A DNA stretch of 64,000 nt from an uncultured Veillonellaceae bacterium (GTDB taxonomy: Bacteria; Bacillota; Negativicutes; Veillonellales; Dialisteraceae), in contig CAKMIA010000001.1 of the NCBI GenBank assembly GCA_927353735.1, positions 186,001 to 250,000 of the forward strand, written 5' to 3'. The position numbers and the translations under genes are program-made. The notes below the pieces were generated by a model that searched no databases, was not told the DNA's origin, and was given only the letters and a program-made list of their open reading frames with translations. Of the stretch, positions 52,501 to 61,479 are shown piece by piece (within the stretch, counting starts at the first letter, position 1; every line of letters starts with the position of its first letter).

Positions 52501-55500
52501 GTTCATTTGCCGTAATATTTAACGAATTTAAACGTTTTGCCAGTGTGTCTTGATCATTAAGATCAAATTTTTTCAGATTAAAGGTTTCATCGGTTCCCCA
52601 CATATCGACGGCAATCTTCTGTTTTCCTCCATTCAGAGTAATCACAAAACCATCAGCCCCGCTAAAATGATCAAGGAACTTATGCAGATACGACACTGCC
52701 GACGAAGCATTTTCTCCCTGCGATGCATCATTTGCAGCCTGTACCTGCCCGATATTGGAAATATCCAGCACGGCTTCCGAATCGGCTCCGGCAGTGATGC
52801 TCAGACTGCCGCCGATGGACAGATCGCTGTCCATGTAGACATCGCCGGAGGCCTCCACGGTAAGATCTTTTGCCGTATCGAGGAATCCCTTCTGCTGATG
52901 GCCGTAGTACACATTTACATGACCGTCCTCCGATGCCGTTTCATTGGCCGTAATGGAAATATTGCCGTTTACTGCGGATGCACCGGTGGTATAGCCGAAG
53001 CGGTCGCCGATATCCGTCATGGGTTCCGTATGATCACTCACCGTTCCCGGTTTCCAATCGGAAGCCATACTGCCGATCCCCGGAATAAAGGTCGTGTTTT
53101 CCTTTTCAGCATTTTTAGCAGAAGTCAGCTGACCGTATACATCGACACTGCCGCCGGTGATGGAGATACTGCCGGAATTATCGGTTACCGGATTGTTTTC
53201 AGCATTTGTGCCATTGCCGGTAGCAGTAACATTGCCGTAAATGGTGACATTCCCGTCCGCGGAAATGGACACGGAGGAACCGTAAAGCTGAGAGGCACTG
53301 CCAAGCGCCACATCACCATTGTTCTCCGATTCGATGGAAAGGGCACCGTCGCTGTAGATCATCCCGCCGAAGTAGCCGCTGCCGCCGGTGGCTTTGAAGT
53401 TATCCAACGTGAGCCCCGCGCCGTAGACCGCAATACCTGCGGCATTGTTCGTACCAAGAGCCTGCCAGTCAAATTTCAGCGTATCAGTATTCGCATGAAT
53501 AATGGTGAGCAGCGGATCATAGGCTGTGCCGTACTGGATGGACGCAATGCCATCCATAGCGTTGGTTACACCGGTTTCTCCGCTGAAATATTTTTCCGTA
53601 TTCGGCAAAAACGCATTCAGGATCGGCGTGGAGCCGTCATAGATACGCCAGTTCGTATCAGCGGCCTTAATAGTAGTCTCATTTCCTTCATCTACTTTTC
53701 CCGATCCTTTTCCCTGTGTGGTAAATGTCAGGGAATGTGGATTTCCCTCACTATCCTCATAGGTATAAGAACCCGCTTGATCTTTCCTTTCAAAGTCAAT
53801 GGCCGCATTGGAATTATCTCTTTGAGCCTGAGAAGTATCCTTTCCCAGAGTCTTAAAATAGGGTTGTTTGGTTGCATCAATCAAAGCTGGATCCGGCTTG
53901 ATGTAGTAGGTATTCGTTAGATGATACCGAGTTTGATAATCCCTGTATTCTCCAAGAATACTCCCTAGAGTTCCATCAGAATACAGATTGCCCGTCGTAT
54001 ACGCATTGGAAATAAGCAATTTTCCTGTCTTACTATCATGATAACTGTGAATCGCCCCAACGATACCGCCTAAAAGAGATCCGCCTGTAAATTTAATGCT
54101 TCTTAACGTACCAAGGTTATAGACATTGGTCAGCACTATGTCACCGGTTGCGATATTGACATCCCCGGCAATCCCGCCGACGTTGCTCGCCTCTGTACCA
54201 TCATGATTCCATACGGTTATATTTCCCGTATTGAAGGAATTCGTGACGGACCCGGCATTCAGCCATCCGACGATGCCGCCGACTATACTGTAGCCGTTAT
54301 AGATCGCACCGGTATTGTAAGCTTTTTCCACGGCACCGGAGAGACGGCCCACCACACCGCCTACATGACGGGCATAATATTCAAAGTTCTCATCGCCGAT
54401 CTGTCCTTTGTTATACACATCATACAATACGGCTCTGGCATCGGTTTCTTCTGTCGTATCCCCGACGATGCCGCCCATATTGACAGCAAAATAATTGCCC
54501 TGCTTAAAGGAATCTTGGTTGCGCGTGGTATTGACCGTACCCAGATTGTAGGAACCGGCGATCTCTCCGTTATACATCATGCCGGCCACACCGCCTACGC
54601 CCATGTAGCCCCGGACATCACCTGTATTATAGCTGTTCGATACGGCTGCATTTGCATAATTTTCCCCTAACGCATTCTTTATATTCTCTGTATCAATTAT
54701 GCCAGTTGCATCATCCTTACCAATAGTATGACTCCTGTCGATTTTCCCCACGATGCCGCCGGCGTTGGCTGCCTGGTTAACCGGCAAGACCTTCTCCGTA
54801 CTGATGTCCTGCGAATGAACGGTGCCGCGGTTGGCACTGGAAGCAATATAGACATTATCGCCGTACATGTAACCGGCAATGCCGCCTATATTGCCGATGA
54901 TGGACTGTTCACTGCCCTGACTGCCGCCTCGGACATATTCCGTTATAAACCCATCTTTACGGGTAAGCTCATTTGACGTGGTAGATTCCTTGGTATCCTT
55001 ATCAACAGCACCGGTGGCCAGAATATCGCCGCCATTATTGACGCCGCGGGTAATTGTATATGTAACGTCCGTATTTTCTGTATCCTTACTTCCGAAATAA
55101 CCGGCGATGCCGCCTACATTATGCGCGCCGCGAACGTCATTTTCCGTATTGGTCGCATCGGTAATATTGGTGTTCTCCGCACGCCCCACAATTCCGCCTA
55201 CATTACCCGCCGTGTAAAATGTATATCCGCCGTTATCCTTCGTATCTATGCCGCTGCTCACATCGCCGGAATTCTGTACATCAGAAATTTTGCTTCCGCC
55301 GGAAGCCATACCGGCAATTCCGCCTGCATTGGCAATATTGACCGTTTCTTTTCTTATTGAATCTTGAGATGTCCACTTTGCGGAGTGATACTTATATGTT
55401 TCGGTCGTATGTCCCGTGGCGGTCACATTGCCGCTGTTTTCTGCATTCTTCACCGTAGTATTCGCCATGGAGCCGACGATGCCGCCCACGTTATATGCGC

Positions 55501-56992
55501 CGCTCACGTTCAGCCGATTATAGATGAGATTCATCCCGTCGCCGAGAGTCGCATCGGATGCTTTTCCCACAAGGCCGCCCACATTGGAGCCCTTGCCGGT
55601 AACGCCGCCCAGATTGTAGCTCGTGCCGGACAGTGTACCTCCCGTAAGAGAACCAATGAGGCCGCCTGCATTATTTTCAGCCCCCTCTGCCGTGCCGGCA
55701 ACAGTCCCGGTATTGACCAGATTTTCAAAAACAGAATTCCCTGCCGATCCAATGAGGCCGCCCACGCTGGAGCTGCCGGTGACGGAGGCACTGTTTATGC
55801 TGTTGCTGATCTGCGCGCCGCCGCTTACAAGTCCGGCCAGAGCGCCCACGTTATTTTGTCCCTTGATGCTGCCGCCTACGAGGGTGACATTCTGAATCAC
55901 GGCAGTACCTCCAACCACGCCGAAAAGACCGACGTTATTCTCGGTATTTCTGTTGATATTCAGATTGAAAATATTGTAATCCAGCCCGTCGAATTTGCCG
56001 GTAAATGATTTTCCTTCCTCGTCACTGCCAATCGAAGCAAAGCCTTCTTTTACATCCGTTGGATTTGTTGTTTCACTTTGATCATTCCAGTCCTGTGTGG
56101 CGGTGGCGTCGATGCTGTTCCGGAGCGCATACTGGCCGCTGAGGTTGGTATTGACAGCCTGGAGCTGTTCGATATCCTCCACCCACATATAGCCGTTGAG
56201 ATTGTCTGTAGAGCTTTCATCAACAGCTGTTACCGTTGCCAAATCTTTTGCCAATTTCTGTTTGCCATCATAAGTTCCTTTGTTTTTTCCCTCATTATAG
56301 GCATCATAGCCGAGAACAACCTGACCGGCATCGGTGGTACGGACGTGGATATTCTCCGCCGCCATCTTGTCATCGTCGGTTTTCAGCCGTTCCGTATCAA
56401 TGACGATGCGGCCGCCGTCAAAAGTGATATGGTCTGCATTGATATTCCCGAGGCTCATAAGCGCTGCATCGGTGGTTTTCCCGCCCTGAATAAAAGCCGC
56501 CATATCTGTAGGCTCATTCATACCTTCATAAATCTTCTCACTCAAATCCCGGTTGGACACATACAGGCTGCCCACATTGATCTGGGCGGAGCTGCTGATT
56601 TCCACACCAGCTGGATTCACGATGTAGATATTGCCGTTATTGTTGGCATTGATGGCCCCGTAGATCTGGGACATGTTGCCGCTGGCATCGTAATTGAGCG
56701 TGTTGTACCCGGATTTCGGACCTTTAAAATTAACGGTGGCATTGGCGCCTACGTTAAAACCATTGTCCCACTGAATGACTGCGTTCTGCACATTCTGCGT
56801 AATCGTCATCTGCGCGCCACTCGTGTCGATGCTGCCGACAGTGTTTCCACCGATAAATTGCCCTCCATCGGGCAGCTGGGTATTCGGTACGGCGCCGGAG
56901 GCAGCCAGCGCTGCGGGCATGCCGAGCCAGAGGGCCGTGCCCGCCAGCAGGCCTGCGAGCACGCGCTTTTTCAATTGGGTTTTATATGTCAT
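49571..56992 (-). CDS. very large two-partner-secretion adhesin (TpsA) with GLUG repeats
   Basis: 2473 residues. The signal peptide (1-30, ending AALA) precedes the TPS secretion domain (about 31-260), with VIQWDNGFNVGANATVNF and the NP motif IVNPAGVEI. Two long beta-helix modules follow. Each opens with a W-V-x(5)-L entry segment (near 268 and near 1507), an FDG turn, then many GLUG repeats of the VGGIAG/VGGLVG type; about 37 were counted by hand. A hinge with a different haemagglutinin-like repeat lies at about 1140-1400. The C-terminal 130 residues (NLVYNGQEQ, VYGDV) look like an MBG/YDG-type domain. No contact-dependent-inhibition toxin end is seen. It should be exported by the TpsB gene upstream and act as a surface adhesin. 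The ligand is unknown. Confidence 0.93.
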   Translation of the reverse strand: MTYKTQLKKRVLAGLLAGTALWLGMPAALAASGAVPNTQLPDGGQFIGGNTVGSIDTSGAQMTITQNVQNAVIQWDNGFNVGANATVNFKGPKSGYNTLNYDASGNMSQIYGAINANNNGNIYIVNPAGVEISSSAQINVGSLYVSNRDLSEKIYEGMNEPTDMAAFIQGGKTTDAALMSLGNINADHITFDGGRIVIDTERLKTDDDKMAAENIHVRTTDAGQVVLGYDAYNEGKNKGTYDGKQKLAKDLATVTAVDESSTDNLNGYMWVEDIEQLQAVNTNLSGQYALRNSIDATATQDWNDQSETTNPTDVKEGFASIGSDEEGKSFTGKFDGLDYNIFNLNINRNTENNVGLFGVVGGTAVIQNVTLVGGSIKGQNNVGALAGLVSGGAQISNSINSASVTGSSSVGGLIGSAGNSVFENLVNTGTVAGTAEGAENNAGGLIGSLTGGTLSGTSYNLGGVTGKGSNVGGLVGKASDATLGDGMNLIYNRLNVSGAYNVGGIVGSMANTTVKNAENSGNVTATGHTTETYKYHSAKWTSQDSIRKETVNIANAGGIAGMASGGSKISDVQNSGDVSSGIDTKDNGGYTFYTAGNVGGIVGRAENTNITDATNTENDVRGAHNVGGIAGYFGSKDTENTDVTYTITRGVNNGGDILATGAVDKDTKESTTSNELTRKDGFITEYVRGGSQGSEQSIIGNIGGIAGYMYGDNVYIASSANRGTVHSQDISTEKVLPVNQAANAGGIVGKIDRSHTIGKDDATGIIDTENIKNALGENYANAAVSNSYNTGDVRGYMGVGGVAGMMYNGEIAGSYNLGTVNTTRNQDSFKQGNYFAVNMGGIVGDTTEETDARAVLYDVYNKGQIGDENFEYYARHVGGVVGRLSGAVEKAYNTGAIYNGYSIVGGIVGWLNAGSVTNSFNTGNITVWNHDGTEASNVGGIAGDVNIATGDIVLTNVYNLGTLRSIKFTGGSLLGGIVGAIHSYHDSKTGKLLISNAYTTGNLYSDGTLGSILGEYRDYQTRYHLTNTYYIKPDPALIDATKQPYFKTLGKDTSQAQRDNSNAAIDFERKDQAGSYTYEDSEGNPHSLTFTTQGKGSGKVDEGNETTIKAADTNWRIYDGSTPILNAFLPNTEKYFSGETGVTNAMDGIASIQYGTAYDPLLTIIHANTDTLKFDWQALGTNNAAGIAVYGAGLTLDNFKATGGSGYFGGMIYSDGALSIESENNGDVALGSASQLYGSSVSISADGNVTIYGNVTATGNGTNAENNPVTDNSGSISITGGSVDVYGQLTSAKNAEKENTTFIPGIGSMASDWKPGTVSDHTEPMTDIGDRFGYTTGASAVNGNISITANETASEDGHVNVYYGHQQKGFLDTAKDLTVEASGDVYMDSDLSIGGSLSITAGADSEAVLDISNIGQVQAANDASQGENASSAVSYLHKFLDHFSGADGFVITLNGGKQKIAVDMWGTDETFNLKKFDLNDQDTLAKRLNSLNITANEQDITNQNIVYIWVSTGEELKNIQAYYEANKGKTNILSYNFALKNDIDASAVTDYKAIGTGSAFNGTFDGRDHRIIGLKVDTLSNGTAQSNAGIFDTIGTNGKVEDLRVYSGTFSGTDNAGAVAGINKGTISSVTTFGNVVTAQGSENSTVVDSEHVGAAGGIAGINAGTIDNASASDAVTADDAKADDGNGKAILSTAGGIAGINQKDILNSSSNSAVNASAGSTYALGGIAGVNAGTLSNVDSLGVTTGIYEVGSHNTAIGTKYSDNVGGIAGKNSGTVNEAYNESIVSGRDNVGGILGVNTAAAAEGEGSPVQNVSNAARVTGEAASGETSDYVGGLVGSNSGSITNGRNNGEITGSQYVGGLVGENGKDSTLSNLVNDEAASITGDNYVGGIAGSNAGYISSENQKNLVNRGSITGQRYVGGVAGENVGTIEYVKSDIDLNVRDTSAKANYFGGVAGINKDGGTITNATNSADVIAINADYVGGIVGWNTEKGILLGAGNSNEGRVEGNSYVGGVAGLNEAAITGMLGSMIGIKNYGVVIAHKGGAGGIFGENTGDITYVEMTNNGIVSGTFSEKVNGTGGIFGVNSGTVTCSSLKNQVDGQVIGTQNVGGLIGVNTGNITGGRDENDGYYKYQIYNNGTIQVGTWNDSDKDGMIDIDANEFTEEKGKNIGGLFGTNSAEVKAAYNTGAIMAGGSTNVGGIAGTNTNTGTLDQVFNTVMTADGQNQTINGGTNVGGIVGSNEAGSIISNAYNTSDIIGGTNTVGGIAGNNAGIISTAFTTQEGSIAGSNNGTIKNGLVMSEDLAKESESYTGFGFADTTDFSKASSDGIWKIYDGSSMALLKVFLTKAEVTDPNLVYNGQEQVIGTGYIDAVYGDVTIPPLGQNSHKDAGSYDDWLYSLQIAASTDETTGFNPNNLGYDIDFSTRIDPGPSGMPDIPDSERWNSLLRDAPWDRNRNFRERKAEVHFLAGGMTL

Positions 56993-57023
56993 GATCGTTC
57001 CTCCGTGGATCTCTTACTCTATA

Positions 57024-58658
57024 TCAGAACATCTTGTACACCTGGAACCAGAGCCGGCCATTGTGATCGTCCGGCTCCGCCCAGTCGGCCCGGCCGTCGA
57101 TCTTCCGAGCGTAATCGAGCTGGGCGTACCAGTCGTCCCGCATGGCATAGCGGAGCCCCACGCCCCAGCCGTACAGGTGCTCGCCGTAGCCATTGCGGAT
57201 CTTCGCATAGCCGCCGTCGAGGAATACCGCCGCCTCAAGTCCTTCGATGCCGGTGGCGCGGCGGATCTCAAAGGAACCGAGCCAGCCGGCGTCGCCGTAG
57301 CCGTCGCCGTTGCCGTAGGCGCGGACGCCGCTCATGCCGCCCAAAAAGAACTGTTCACTGCCGTCGAGGGGCTTGTCGGCCAGCTGCCAGGAGCCGCGGA
57401 AGCGGTAGTTCCACGGGCCATCGTACCAGACCTTGAAGAGATCGCCGGTCAGCTTCTGATAGCTCCCGTCGATGTAGGTATTGCCGCCGTCAGTGGACAT
57501 ATCGCCGTACCAGTAAATGAGGTCGTACTGGAGAAATTCATTGGGCGCATACTGGCTGCCGGAAATACCCACGTGCCACACATTGGCATTTTTTTCATTT
57601 TTCAGATCCGGCACTACCTGCCCCTTGAAACGGTAGCGGTTTTCAATTTCCCGGTGATCGTATCCGTAAATAAGGGTGAGCCGATCGGAGCGGTCCCGGT
57701 AGAGCGGCGTCAGACCGTAAATGCTGAGCCCTTCGGAATCGCCGAGCGTGCTGTACCAGTCATTGGTATTGAGCTCGTATTCGCTGCGACTGTAGGCAAC
57801 GCCGAGGCGGGTGCCGTCCCTGCCAACGGGCGCTTCATAGCGGGCGCTCCAGCTGTCCGTATCATGGCTGGACATCGAACCGGACAGGACGATCTTATCG
57901 CCCTGATGGCCGGGATTGTCGATCTCCAGATTGAAGCCGTAGCGGTAACGGCCGGAATAATAGCCGCCGCCGTTATCGACGAACACATAGTTGTTCCATA
58001 TGGGGCGGTCCATGACCTCCACATCGACGGCGGTGGTCCCCGGCGCGCTGCCGGGACGAAGCACCGCTCTGGCGATGACGCCGGGCAGATCATTGAGATT
58101 ATTGATGGCTTTCTCAAGCTTCCTATCCGTCATGGTCTCTCCCGTTTTGAGGCGCTGGAGATAGCCTTCGATGACGGAATCCGTCACATCGGAGGTATTT
58201 TTCACAACCGTCACCGTATCGTAGGAGGCCACGTACATCCGGATCTCCAGCAGGCCGTCCTTCACTTCCTGCGGAGGCACCACAGCCTGCGCCACGGGAT
58301 AGCCGCAGGACTTGGCATAGGCGGTGAGCCGGCCGGTGAGCGCACGAAGCTCGTCCACTTTCACGCTGCGGCCGCTGTAATCGGCCAGAATGGCAGAGAG
58401 TCTGCCGTCCCGTTCCGGCAGAGAAAATCCGGTAAGCCGGATCTGTTTCACATAAAAGGCAGGAGCTTCTTCCGTTCCTGTATTTCCGGGCCGAAAATCC
58501 TCCGGCACCTCATCTATGACCGTCTTTTCATCGCCGGTCCGGTTATACGGATATACGGTCGCCGCCTCTTTGTCAAAGGTGGGAATCGGCGACTGCGCCA
58601 TGGCCGCGCCGCTGAGGACAAGGCTCATGGCCAGCGTCATTGTCAGTTCTTTTTTCAT
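57024..58658 (-). CDS. two-partner-secretion outer-membrane transporter TpsB (FhaC/ShlB type)
   Basis: 544 residues from the ATG at 58658 with AAGGAG upstream; a longer frame adds 10 unsupported codons. The signal peptide (about 1-22) ends AAMA. Two POTRA domains (about 60-215, with VKQIRLTG and LQRLKTGETM) precede a 16-strand barrel (about 220-544) containing GVRAYGNGDGYGD, the loop-6 VRGY-type motif with Ala for Gly. It ends in the outer-membrane signature F (WFQVYKMF). It moves TpsA across the outer membrane without ATP. It sits 31 bases upstream of tpsA. Confidence 0.95.
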   Translation of the reverse strand: MKKELTMTLAMSLVLSGAAMAQSPIPTFDKEAATVYPYNRTGDEKTVIDEVPEDFRPGNTGTEEAPAFYVKQIRLTGFSLPERDGRLSAILADYSGRSVKVDELRALTGRLTAYAKSCGYPVAQAVVPPQEVKDGLLEIRMYVASYDTVTVVKNTSDVTDSVIEGYLQRLKTGETMTDRKLEKAINNLNDLPGVIARAVLRPGSAPGTTAVDVEVMDRPIWNNYVFVDNGGGYYSGRYRYGFNLEIDNPGHQGDKIVLSGSMSSHDTDSWSARYEAPVGRDGTRLGVAYSRSEYELNTNDWYSTLGDSEGLSIYGLTPLYRDRSDRLTLIYGYDHREIENRYRFKGQVVPDLKNEKNANVWHVGISGSQYAPNEFLQYDLIYWYGDMSTDGGNTYIDGSYQKLTGDLFKVWYDGPWNYRFRGSWQLADKPLDGSEQFFLGGMSGVRAYGNGDGYGDAGWLGSFEIRRATGIEGLEAAVFLDGGYAKIRNGYGEHLYGWGVGLRYAMRDDWYAQLDYARKIDGRADWAEPDDHNGRLWFQVYKMF

Positions 58659-58988
58659 ATTCCACTCCTTCATCATATGACCGGGCATCTGCCCCTGCTT
58701 TATACAAAATTTGCGACATTTTTACGTTTAAATTTTATCATTTTAATCCACCCCCAGTCAATAAATTTCAATCCCTTTTATATGTTTACAATTGTTTTAG
58801 TGGTGTCATGACTGGCAGTATATAATCGTCCTACGGAACGATACCCGTCCCATTCTGCTGCGAAATCTGCCCGGATTTTCCCTTCATTTTGTACCCCAAA
58901 ATCGCATCGGGCCCATTCTGTCCCGGCACTGTTTACCGCACACAAAAAGGCTCCTTTCGGAGCCTTTTCCTTTAATTTTAGCAGTTTA
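58659..58988 (-). promoter_or_regulatory. region upstream of tpsB with its promoter
   Basis: 330 bases without a gene. A minus-strand promoter is likely: -35 TTGACT (58756-58761), 18 bases, -10 TAAAAT (58732-58737), leaving a leader of about 70 bases. A small ACAATTGT palindrome lies at about 58787-58795. The pheT terminator is at the far end. No riboswitch is recognised. Confidence 0.5.
58943..58968 (-). terminator. terminator after pheT
   Basis: A 10-bp perfect stem (58945-58954 with 58959-58968), a TTTC loop and a T run on the minus strand. Confidence 0.9.
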
Positions 58989-61463
58989 TCAGCGGAGTGA
59001 GCAGTGAATGCCTTCCAGTGCGCTGACGATGTCAGCGATCCACGCATCCACTTCCTTGTCGGTGAGCGTCCGGGAAGGATCGCGGAATACGAGGGAATAA
59101 GCCATGCTCTTATAGCCTTCGGGGACCTGTTCACCCTGATAGAGGTCAAAGAGACGGAGCGATTCCAGGCACCGGCTGCCTGCATTGATGATGACTTCCT
59201 CCACCTTTTCATTGGTGAGATCTTCCGGCACGAGGATCGCCAGATCGCGTTCATTGGCCGGGAAGCGCGGGATCTTTTCATAATCGGCGCCGCCGTCGTA
59301 GAAATCGGTCAGGACCGGCACGGAGAAGAAGAATCCCCAGGTGGATTTCTTCAGGCCGCAGGCCTCCGCCGCCGCCGGATGGAGTTCGCCGAAGCGGGCC
59401 AGCACCTGGCCGTCTCTGACGAATTCTGCGGACACGCCGGGATGGAATACCGGATAGGTGCTGCGGCGTATCTCGTAATCGCGGATGCCGAGCGCGGCAA
59501 GTACATTTTCCACGATGCCCTTCACATCATAGAAGTCGTAGCGGCGCTGATCATTGGGATAGCCTGCTTCTTCGGGGCAGCCGTAGAGGAGGCCGCTCAC
59601 CTGCAGTTCTTCCACGGGAAGTTCCGTAAGAGGCAGAGATTTCGAATGATAGACCACGCCTGCTTCGAAAATGGCGACCTGCTCGTTCTTCTGGGCCAGA
59701 TTGTATTTCAGCACGTGCATGAGGCCCTGGAAAAGCGTGGTGCGCATATCCGGATATTCCTCTGAGATCGGATTGACGATCGGAATGGCGTTATACACTT
59801 CGTCCCCTTCGGGATAGTTCAGGTCGGACAGGGATTTCCGGTCCATGAAGCTGTAGGTCTCCACTTCAGAGAGGCCCTGCTGGATGAGAACCGCCTGCAT
59901 TTTCATGACCACGGTCTTTTCCTTCGACATGGTGCCCTGTTCGATAGCGCTCCACGGCGTGGTGTTCGGGATATTGGCAAAGCCGTATACGCGGGCCACT
60001 TCTTCCGCAAGGTCAGGCATGCCTTCCAGATCGAGGCGGAAGTCCGGCACGGTGACGGTGAGCACGCCGTCCTTTTCTTCCACACCGAAGTGGAGGCGGG
60101 TCAGGATATCGGTCATTTCCTCCGCGGACAGGTCAATGCCGATGTAGTCATTGATCTCTTTCACAGAGGAAACGATGACCTGCGGCGGCTTCGGATTCGG
60201 CCAGCAGTCGAGCATGCCCTGCGCGACGGTGCAGGCCCCCTGTTCCTGAAGGAGCTGGGCAATGCGGTCGATGGCCTGAGAGGCGCGGACCGGATTGACG
60301 CCCTTTTCGTACCGGCCGGAGGCTTCAGAGCGGAGGCCGAGACGGCGGCTGGTGCGGCGGATGGAGGCTCTGTCGAATACAGCCGCTTCGAGGAATACAT
60401 TTTTCGTCTCCGCGGTGACTTCCGAATCCAGACCGCCCATGACGCCGGCGATGCAGACCGGGCCATTGGCGTCGCAGATGACGATATCCGAAGCGGAAAG
60501 GATCCGTTCCTGTCCGTCGAGGGTGGTGAAATGTTCCCCTTCTTCCGCATGGCGGCAGGACAGGCTGTGGCCGGCTACCTTGTCGTAGTCGTAGGTGTGG
60601 AGAGGCTGGCCGAATTCCAGCATAACGTAATTGGCCGCGTCGACCACGTTATTGATGGGACGGATGCCGTTGCTGCGGAGACGATCGCAGATCCATTCCG
60701 GAGACGGGCCGATCTTCACGTTTTCCAGCAGGCGGCCGCAGAAACGGCTGCAGCAGCTCTCGTCCTCGATATGAACGGAGCCTCGCCCTTCGAAGGCCGG
60801 TCCGTCTTCCACCACATGGACTTCCGGCAGGGTGATCTTCCGGCGGAAGATGCCCCCCACTTCCTGAGCCAGACCGATCATGCTGAAGCAGTCTGCCCGG
60901 TTTGCAGTCAGTTCAAATTCATAAATGATGTCGTCCAGACCGAAAAGGGTCGTGAAGTCCACACCAACCGGAGTATCCGGCGGCAGGATCATGATGCCTT
61001 CCTTATCGGCACCGGGGAACAGGACCGGATCGAGGCAGAGCTCGGGAGCGGAGCACATCATGCCTGCAGATTCCACGCCGCGGAGCTTGGATTTCTTGAT
61101 CTTCACTTCACCGATCTTGTAGCCGCCGGGTACGGAGGCGTCATGCTTGGCAGGTACGCGCGCGCCGTGAAGCGCCACGGGAACGATCTGACCGGACATG
61201 CCCGGTTTGATATTGGCCGCGCCGGTGACGATCTGTACAGGCGCTTCCTGTCCCACATCGAGCTGGCATACCACCAGATGGTCCGCATCCGGATGAGCCG
61301 CTACGGAGAGAATCCGTCCGGTCACGACACCGGAGATGCCTTCTCCGGGATAGATCACGTGTTCGACCGGAATCCCGTCATCCGTGAGCGTTTCCGCTGT
61401 CGCTTCGGGGTCCAGGCCGCTGATATCTACAAGGGTATTGAGCCATTTTAAAGAAGCATTCAT
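58989..61463 (-). CDS. pheT: phenylalanyl-tRNA synthetase beta subunit
   Basis: 824 residues, normal bacterial length. The domains in order are an N-terminal part, a tRNA-binding OB fold (about 40-150, GRILSVAAHPDADHL), B3/B4 editing (about 210-380), B5 (about 405-475), a catalytic-like core (about 480-690) and a C-terminal FDX-ACB domain (about 730-824, RFPANERDLAI). With PheS it forms the heterotetramer that charges tRNA-Phe, and it edits mischarged tyrosine. It lies 16 bases after pheS, under the same T-box. GGGAGGG precedes the ATG. Confidence 0.97.
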   Translation of the reverse strand: MNASLKWLNTLVDISGLDPEATAETLTDDGIPVEHVIYPGEGISGVVTGRILSVAAHPDADHLVVCQLDVGQEAPVQIVTGAANIKPGMSGQIVPVALHGARVPAKHDASVPGGYKIGEVKIKKSKLRGVESAGMMCSAPELCLDPVLFPGADKEGIMILPPDTPVGVDFTTLFGLDDIIYEFELTANRADCFSMIGLAQEVGGIFRRKITLPEVHVVEDGPAFEGRGSVHIEDESCCSRFCGRLLENVKIGPSPEWICDRLRSNGIRPINNVVDAANYVMLEFGQPLHTYDYDKVAGHSLSCRHAEEGEHFTTLDGQERILSASDIVICDANGPVCIAGVMGGLDSEVTAETKNVFLEAAVFDRASIRRTSRRLGLRSEASGRYEKGVNPVRASQAIDRIAQLLQEQGACTVAQGMLDCWPNPKPPQVIVSSVKEINDYIGIDLSAEEMTDILTRLHFGVEEKDGVLTVTVPDFRLDLEGMPDLAEEVARVYGFANIPNTTPWSAIEQGTMSKEKTVVMKMQAVLIQQGLSEVETYSFMDRKSLSDLNYPEGDEVYNAIPIVNPISEEYPDMRTTLFQGLMHVLKYNLAQKNEQVAIFEAGVVYHSKSLPLTELPVEELQVSGLLYGCPEEAGYPNDQRRYDFYDVKGIVENVLAALGIRDYEIRRSTYPVFHPGVSAEFVRDGQVLARFGELHPAAAEACGLKKSTWGFFFSVPVLTDFYDGGADYEKIPRFPANERDLAILVPEDLTNEKVEEVIINAGSRCLESLRLFDLYQGEQVPEGYKSMAYSLVFRDPSRTLTDKEVDAWIADIVSALEGIHCSLR

Positions 61464-61479
61464 CTATTGTCCCTCCCGA

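Noticed and set aside
49571..56992. Repeat-rich DNA that might be a CRISPR array
   Set aside because: The repeats are coding GLUG repeats in one long frame, varied in sequence and spacing.
56775..58811. A 678-codon open frame opposite tpsB
   Set aside because: Mirror of the barrel-coding frame; tpsB has signal peptide, POTRA and barrel motifs and a good start.
60090..61451. A 453-codon open frame opposite pheT
   Set aside because: Antisense to conserved PheT domains, no ribosome site, not protein-like.
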